Shown: positions 58,845 to 64,000 of the stretch, in pieces
Layout of the letters: every line of letters starts with the position of its first letter
Numbering within the stretch: position 1 is the first letter of the stretch
Notes under the pieces: model-generated
What the model saw: only the letters and a program-made list of their open reading frames with translations
What the model was told of the DNA's origin: nothing
Databases searched by the model: none
Assembly (NCBI GenBank): GCA_902571425.1
Contig: CACGBZ010000004.1
Span: 1 to 64,000, forward strand
Direction: 5' to 3'
Length of the DNA stretch: 64,000 nt
Origin: an uncultured Pelagibacteraceae bacterium
GTDB lineage: Bacteria > Pseudomonadota > Alphaproteobacteria > Pelagibacterales > Pelagibacteraceae
Program-made: the position numbers and the translations under genes

Positions 58845-59900
58845 GTGAAGAATTTTTCAATAATTTTTTTTATTACACTAGGTTTTTTTTTAATATTAAA
58901 TATTTTAATCGTCTTTACATGGCCAATTTATTCAAAATTTAAATCTGATAATCACAACTACTCTATTGAACAAAAAAAATTGTTAAATTTATCAGATGAT
59001 AACTTGATAATTCTTAAGAATGAAACTTGGAAAAATTATGATAAATTTAGCTTTAAACCTTTTATAGGACACACCGAAACAAATAGAAAAGGTAAATTTG
59101 TTAACTTCAGCGAGCAAAACGGAAGAAAAATAAATCGACCATCACAGTGTGTTAGAAATGTTCATTTGTATGGTGGTAGTACGACATTTGGTTACAATGT
59201 TACTGATGATCAAACTATTGGACAACAATTGCAAAATTTATTTGATGATAAAACTTGCGTTTTTAATCATGGAAGAGCATATTTTTATTCAAAACAAGAA
59301 AACAATTTATTTATAAATCATTTAGAAAATCAAAAAAAAATCGATTATGCTATATTTTTAGATGGCGTTAATGAAAGATGTGGGGGTTATGTATATGACT
59401 CATATTTAAATCAAAGTTTTAATTTATTAACGGAGAAACCATACAAGATGTGGAAAGAGGGATTTAAAAATTTTTTATTAACTTTACCATTAACTCAATT
59501 TATAAACTCTATCTTTGGATCAAGTAGGTTTGTAAACAATGATTTGAGTGTATTAAAAATAGATAGCTGTAATTCAAAAATTGAACTAAGTAAACTTTTT
59601 AAGGAAAGACTTTTAGTAAGAAAAGGAATATGTGAAAATAATAATATTGATTGCCATACATTTTTGCAACCAATGCCTGGTGTCCATGGAATTCAAATTG
59701 AAAAATTATTATCAAAAAAAGGTCAAATAGATTTCCAAAAAAAATATAAATTATTATCTGAAGTCAAGGGCTTGATTGATTTAGGATATATTTTTAATAA
59801 AGAAGAGATATTATCCTATATTGATGACGTACATTACTCTCCGCGTTCAAATTATTTAATAGCATCAGCTATTTTTCAAATAATCGAAAATAATGAATAA
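58845..59900 (+). CDS. SGNH/GDSL-like hydrolase-fold membrane-anchored protein
   Basis: N-terminal TM; LYGGSTTFGYNVTDDQTIGQQLQ; FLDGVNER; DDVHYSPRSNYLIA; GTG start. Confidence 0.75.
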   Translation: MKNFSIIFFITLGFFLILNILIVFTWPIYSKFKSDNHNYSIEQKKLLNLSDDNLIILKNETWKNYDKFSFKPFIGHTETNRKGKFVNFSEQNGRKINRPSQCVRNVHLYGGSTTFGYNVTDDQTIGQQLQNLFDDKTCVFNHGRAYFYSKQENNLFINHLENQKKIDYAIFLDGVNERCGGYVYDSYLNQSFNLLTEKPYKMWKEGFKNFLLTLPLTQFINSIFGSSRFVNNDLSVLKIDSCNSKIELSKLFKERLLVRKGICENNNIDCHTFLQPMPGVHGIQIEKLLSKKGQIDFQKKYKLLSEVKGLIDLGYIFNKEEILSYIDDVHYSPRSNYLIASAIFQIIENNE

Positions 59901-61728
59901 AATATTAGGAATTTCTGCGTTTTACCATGATAGTGCTGCATGTATTTTGGTAGATGGCAAAATTATTGCAGCAGCACAAGAAGAAAGATTTACGAGAAAA
60001 AAACACGATCCAAGTTACCCAAGAAACGCAATTAATTTTGTACTGAGTTATGCAAATTTAAAATTGAGTGATGTTGATCAAATAGTTTTTTTTGAAAAAC
60101 CTTTTTTAAAGTTTGAAAGATTATTAGAAACCTATGTTGCATTTTCTCCAAAGGGTTATGCATCTTTTGCCAAGGCAATGCCATTATGGATTAAAGAAAA
60201 GCTTTTTCAGAAAAATTTATTATTTAGTAAACTAAAAGAGCATGATTTGAATTATAAATCAGATGAAAATATTTTTTTTTCAGATCATCATTTAAGCCAC
60301 GCAGCAAGCGCTTTTTTTCCATCTCCATTTGAAGAAGCAGTTATCTTAACCGCAGATGGTGTAGGCGAATGGGCCACAACCACTGTTGCTATAGGTAAAG
60401 GCAATAATTTAGAAGTGAAAAAAGAAATTCATTTTCCTCATTCTTTGGGACTTCTTTATTCTGCATTTACTTATTATACAGGATTTAAAGTTAATAGTGG
60501 TGAATACAAACTTATGGGTTTAGCACCATATGGTAAGCCAATTTATGAGAATAAAGTCAAAGATTTAATTGATTTAAAAAAAGATGGAACATTCAGACTT
60601 GATCAAACATATTTTAATTACGCAACAGGACTAACTATGACCAATGAAAAATTTAATAATTTGTTTGGTACAAAACCACGTAATTCAAAAAATGAAAAAA
60701 TAACCCAATTTCATATGGATATTGCAGCATCAATACAAAAAGTTACAGAAGATATTATGATTAGTTTATCAAAATCTATTCGAAAGGAATACGGTATTAA
60801 AAATTTGTGTTTAGCTGGTGGTGTAGCATTAAATTGTGTAGCTAATGGTAAAATTCTTAAACAAAAAATTTTCGATAATATTTGGATCCAGCCTGCTGCC
60901 GGTGATGCGGGAGGATCTTTGGGTGCAGCACTAGCTCTTTGGCATATTGAGCAAGGAAATAAAAGATTAGTAAACTCAAATGACGATATGAATGGTTCCT
61001 ATCTAGGAACTGAATTTAATCAAGATGAAATTGAAAAAGAACTTAAAGCAGTTGGTGCTAATTTTGAAACTTTAAAGTATGAAGAATTAATTGATAAAAC
61101 TGCTGAATTTTTATCAAATGAAAAGGCAATTGGTTGGTTTCAGGGTAGAATGGAATTTGGACCTAGAGCTTTGGGTGGCAGATCTATTTTAGGAGATCCT
61201 AGATCTGATAAAATGCAAAAAAATTTAAATCTTAAAGTAAAATATAGAGAAAGCTTTAGACCTTTTGCTCCTTCAGTTCTGAGAGAGGATTTAACAGATT
61301 GGTTTGAGATAAATGTTGATAGCCCCTACATGTTATTAGTTGCAAATATCAATCAAAGCAAAAAGATAGAAATGAACGATGAACAAAAAAATCTTTTTGG
61401 TATAGATAAATTAAATATAAAGAGATCAGAAATTCCTGCAGTAACTCATGTTGATTATTCAGCTAGAGTTCAAACTGTTACAAAAAATACAAATAATCGT
61501 TACTATGATTTAATTTATAAATTTAAAGAAAAAACAGGCTGCCCTATAATTATAAACACATCATTTAACGTGAGAGGTGAGCCAATTGTAAATACTCCAA
61601 TAGATGCTTTTAATTGTTTCATGGGAACCAAATTGGATTATTTGGTTATTGGAGACTGTATTTTAGATAAGTCAAAACAAGATCCTAATCTCAAAAAAGA
61701 CTATGCAAAAAAATTTGAATTAGATTAA
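59893..61728 (+). CDS. Carbamoyltransferase (NodU/TobZ/CmcH family)
   Basis: GISAFYHDSAACILVDGKIIAAAQEERFTRKKHD; GGVALNCVANGKIL; GRMEFGPRALGGRSILGDPR; NTSFNVRGEPIV. Confidence 0.95.
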   Translation: MNKILGISAFYHDSAACILVDGKIIAAAQEERFTRKKHDPSYPRNAINFVLSYANLKLSDVDQIVFFEKPFLKFERLLETYVAFSPKGYASFAKAMPLWIKEKLFQKNLLFSKLKEHDLNYKSDENIFFSDHHLSHAASAFFPSPFEEAVILTADGVGEWATTTVAIGKGNNLEVKKEIHFPHSLGLLYSAFTYYTGFKVNSGEYKLMGLAPYGKPIYENKVKDLIDLKKDGTFRLDQTYFNYATGLTMTNEKFNNLFGTKPRNSKNEKITQFHMDIAASIQKVTEDIMISLSKSIRKEYGIKNLCLAGGVALNCVANGKILKQKIFDNIWIQPAAGDAGGSLGAALALWHIEQGNKRLVNSNDDMNGSYLGTEFNQDEIEKELKAVGANFETLKYEELIDKTAEFLSNEKAIGWFQGRMEFGPRALGGRSILGDPRSDKMQKNLNLKVKYRESFRPFAPSVLREDLTDWFEINVDSPYMLLVANINQSKKIEMNDEQKNLFGIDKLNIKRSEIPAVTHVDYSARVQTVTKNTNNRYYDLIYKFKEKTGCPIIINTSFNVRGEPIVNTPIDAFNCFMGTKLDYLVIGDCILDKSKQDPNLKKDYAKKFELD

Positions 61729-61738
61729 ATTCATTAAT

Positions 61739-63043
61739 ATGCAAATTATTAATGATGATGGATGCAGTTGGATTAATGATTTAAATCCAAGATTAAATAT
61801 AAAAGTTCTAGATAAAAATGAAGAATGTGAATGGCTTATTATAGGAGCAGGCTATACAGGATTATCTGCAGCAAGAAAATTAGGTCAACTTTATCCTGGT
61901 CAAAAAATATTTTTAGTTGATGCTCAGCTAGCAGGAGAGGGCGCTAGTTCAAGAAATTCAGGCTACTTAGTCGATACAACACTTAATGATGGTTTTACTT
62001 CTAATAAAGAATTAGAAAATTATAGAAAAAAAGCAGATATCTATAAATTGGGAATAGATGCTATTAAAAAATTTATTAAAGAATATCAGGTAGATTGTGA
62101 TTGGAATGAATGTGGAAAGTATTTTGCATCATCAAAGCAAGAAGATAGAAAAATATTAGAAAATTTTTCAGATACCTTATCAAAATTAGGTTTTGAACAT
62201 AATTTGCTATCAAATAAAGAACTTAAAAAAAGATTAGGTACCAATTTTTACAATATTGCTCTTCATACAAAGGGGGGGATTTTATTACATCCAGGTAAAT
62301 TGGTTAGAGCCATGATCGATACATTGCCAGATAACATAAATCTTTATGAAAATTCCTCATTATTAGACTGGAAAAAGAAAAATGATACAATCATTTGTAA
62401 ATTTAAAAATGGTTCAATTAAAACTAAAAAAATTATTTTTGCTACAAACGGATTTCTGAAGTCTTTAGGAATAAAATCAAATTATAATTTTCCTATTACT
62501 TTAACAGCCAGTATGACAAGATCTTTATCAGATGAAGAGTTTATATCTCTTGGTGAACCTAAAGAGTGGGGAGTTTTACCTGTAAGACCAATGGGTGCTA
62601 CTATTAGGATGACTAAAGATAGAAGAATTTTAATCAGAAATACTGCAGAACTTTATAATCCTCATCAAATGTCAAAATCTGAATTAATCAAAAGATCATT
62701 AAAACAAAAAACTGGAATTAAAAAAAGATTTCCAGAATTATCTGATGATATTATTAAATCTTCTTGGTCAGGTATTGTTTCAAGAACAAGAAATAGTTCT
62801 CAAATTTTTGAAAAAATAGATGACAATATATTTGTTGCAGGTTGTTATAATGGCTCTGGTATTGGAGTTGGCACTTTATTTGGAGAGCAAATAGCGATCA
62901 AAGCAAGTAATGAAAATACAAAAGAGATAGAAACTATTGAAGCAAGAAATAAACCTACTTGGCTTCCTCCTGATCCAATTTTAAGTTTAGGAGTTAGAGC
63001 AAGGTTGATTTATGAACGTTTCAGAGCAAAATCTGAGATTTAG
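61739..63043 (+). CDS. FAD-dependent oxidoreductase (DAO family)
   Basis: IIGAGYTGLSAARKLGQLYPGQKIFLVDAQLAGEGASSRNSGYL; FVAGCYNGSGIGVGTLFG. Confidence 0.9.
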   Translation: MQIINDDGCSWINDLNPRLNIKVLDKNEECEWLIIGAGYTGLSAARKLGQLYPGQKIFLVDAQLAGEGASSRNSGYLVDTTLNDGFTSNKELENYRKKADIYKLGIDAIKKFIKEYQVDCDWNECGKYFASSKQEDRKILENFSDTLSKLGFEHNLLSNKELKKRLGTNFYNIALHTKGGILLHPGKLVRAMIDTLPDNINLYENSSLLDWKKKNDTIICKFKNGSIKTKKIIFATNGFLKSLGIKSNYNFPITLTASMTRSLSDEEFISLGEPKEWGVLPVRPMGATIRMTKDRRILIRNTAELYNPHQMSKSELIKRSLKQKTGIKKRFPELSDDIIKSSWSGIVSRTRNSSQIFEKIDDNIFVAGCYNGSGIGVGTLFGEQIAIKASNENTKEIETIEARNKPTWLPPDPILSLGVRARLIYERFRAKSEI

Positions 63044-63816
63044 ATAATTTTAGCTTTAACGGATCCAAGTTTTTCTATCTTTCCTGAATACATACCTTTT
63101 TTTATTATAGGAACAACGCCAACTGTTGATCCAGTAAAAACATAGAAATCTTTGTTTAACTTTGTTTTATCTTTTTTAACTTTGTTTAAAACAAATCTTA
63201 AAGAGTTAATTGGATTTATATAAACAGCATTTGTATTACCATTCACACTATGTTTAGTTTTTTTGTTAGAAATATTTGTTTTTAAATTTCCTATGTTAAT
63301 TTTTTTAAATTTATTTTTTCGACCTATTACAAATTTAATATTTCCTCCAAAATCACTACTTAAATCGCCAAAAGAAGTAATACCTTTTCTTTTTTGTCTA
63401 TACCCAACAACTTCAATACAAGGTGCCATGTGCGAAATATATTTTTTAACATTCTTATTAGTTATTTTACCTTTCAAAGAGAAAAAATTTTTTTTGATTA
63501 AATAACAAACCTCAAGTTCAATTCCTAAAGTATATTTATTTATTTTTACTTTCTTACCATTTTTAATTAAATTTTTTTTGAAAACAGATGCAATAAATGG
63601 CTCTTTTTCTTTAAGTTTTTTCATTAATGGTATTCCTGTTCCACCAGCTTTAAAACCTATTACTGGATCTTTAATTTTACTTTCACATAGTTTTCTAAAT
63701 TTATCTGCTTCGGTTAATTTTTTTGTAAATTTGCTAGGAATAGCTGAAATGATTTTGTTTTTAACAAACGCATTAACGAGTTTATCAGATATTTTGTCCT
63801 TAATAGTTTTTTTCAT
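63040..63816 (-). CDS. 2-keto-4-pentenoate hydratase / fumarylacetoacetate hydrolase-like protein
   Basis: DPVIGFKAGGTG, IELEVCYLIKKNF, CIEVVGYRQ. Confidence 0.75.
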   Translation of the reverse strand: MKKTIKDKISDKLVNAFVKNKIISAIPSKFTKKLTEADKFRKLCESKIKDPVIGFKAGGTGIPLMKKLKEKEPFIASVFKKNLIKNGKKVKINKYTLGIELEVCYLIKKNFFSLKGKITNKNVKKYISHMAPCIEVVGYRQKRKGITSFGDLSSDFGGNIKFVIGRKNKFKKINIGNLKTNISNKKTKHSVNGNTNAVYINPINSLRFVLNKVKKDKTKLNKDFYVFTGSTVGVVPIIKKGMYSGKIEKLGSVKAKII

Positions 63817-63825
63817 ATAGTCTTA

Positions 63826-64000
63826 TTAATTTAACACAGACATTGGATCAAGTCTCGTTTGAAACCAATTAATTCTAAAATCTAAATGGGGTCCAGTTGA
63901 TCTTCCTGTTGATCCTACAGTTCCTATTATATCTCCCTGATTGATTTGATCACCAACTGAGACGAGAACATTTTCTAAATGAGAATATATTGTGGATATC
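63826..64000 (-). CDS. M23-family (LytM) metallopeptidase, truncated by window edge
   Basis: Own translation of C-terminus: ISTIYSHLENVLVSVGDQINQGDIIGTVGSTGRSTGPHLDFRINWFQTRLDPMSVLN. Confidence 0.85.
   Translation of the reverse strand, partial: ISTIYSHLENVLVSVGDQINQGDIIGTVGSTGRSTGPHLDFRINWFQTRLDPMSVLN

Noticed and set aside
1-64000. Search by eye for tRNA, rRNA, CRISPR arrays, IS elements, integrases, phage or toxin-antitoxin genes
   Set aside because: Nothing supportable seen; repeats present are short terminators or operator-like boxes only

Overview
AT-rich, very compact bacterial chromosome segment whose gene content, base composition and gene spacing look like SAR11 / Pelagibacterales (inferred from content; no search was run). 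About 75 protein genes are nearly end to end. No rRNA, tRNA, CRISPR or mobile element was recognised. Main blocks: (1) 1-14.2 kb, a carbohydrate or sugar-acid uptake and catabolism island: RbsD/FucU, ribokinase, PdxA-family dehydrogenase, tripartite tricarboxylate transporter, two SDRs, ROK kinase, sugar ABC transporter, aldose 1-epimerase and Gfo/Idh oxidoreductase. (2) A TPP riboswitch at about 15.12-15.19 kb directly in front of a sodium:solute symporter (thiV-like). (3) Isocitrate lyase plus a DmdA/GcvT-like protein, divergent from an XRE/RamB/ScfR-type regulator, with tandem TTTACAAA boxes between them. (4) Housekeeping genes: tesA/ybbA/ybbP, YedK, DEAD helicase, YajQ, RseP, HU, Amt, Bcp, RecX, CysQ, MnmA and pabBAC-like genes. 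(5) 48.3-57.6 kb, a sulfonate/sulfite island: aprM-aprB-aprA, unknown ORF, TauE/SafE, YeiH, SuyB/SuyA and Xsc. (6) 57.6-61.7 kb, a GT2 / SxtJ-like / DUF5989-like / SGNH / carbamoyltransferase cassette. The observations most worth follow-up are the apr-suy-xsc island with its uncharacterised 116-aa protein, the compact riboswitch whose P1 appears to mask the ribosome-binding site, the aceA/regulator operator array with a hidden 53-aa ORF, the SxtJ/DUF5989/SGNH/carbamoyltransferase cassette, an intrinsic terminator embedded in the 5' end of the TctB coding sequence, and an A10-tract frameshift in a carbonic-anhydrase-like gene. I did not find a clear-cut wholly new system.
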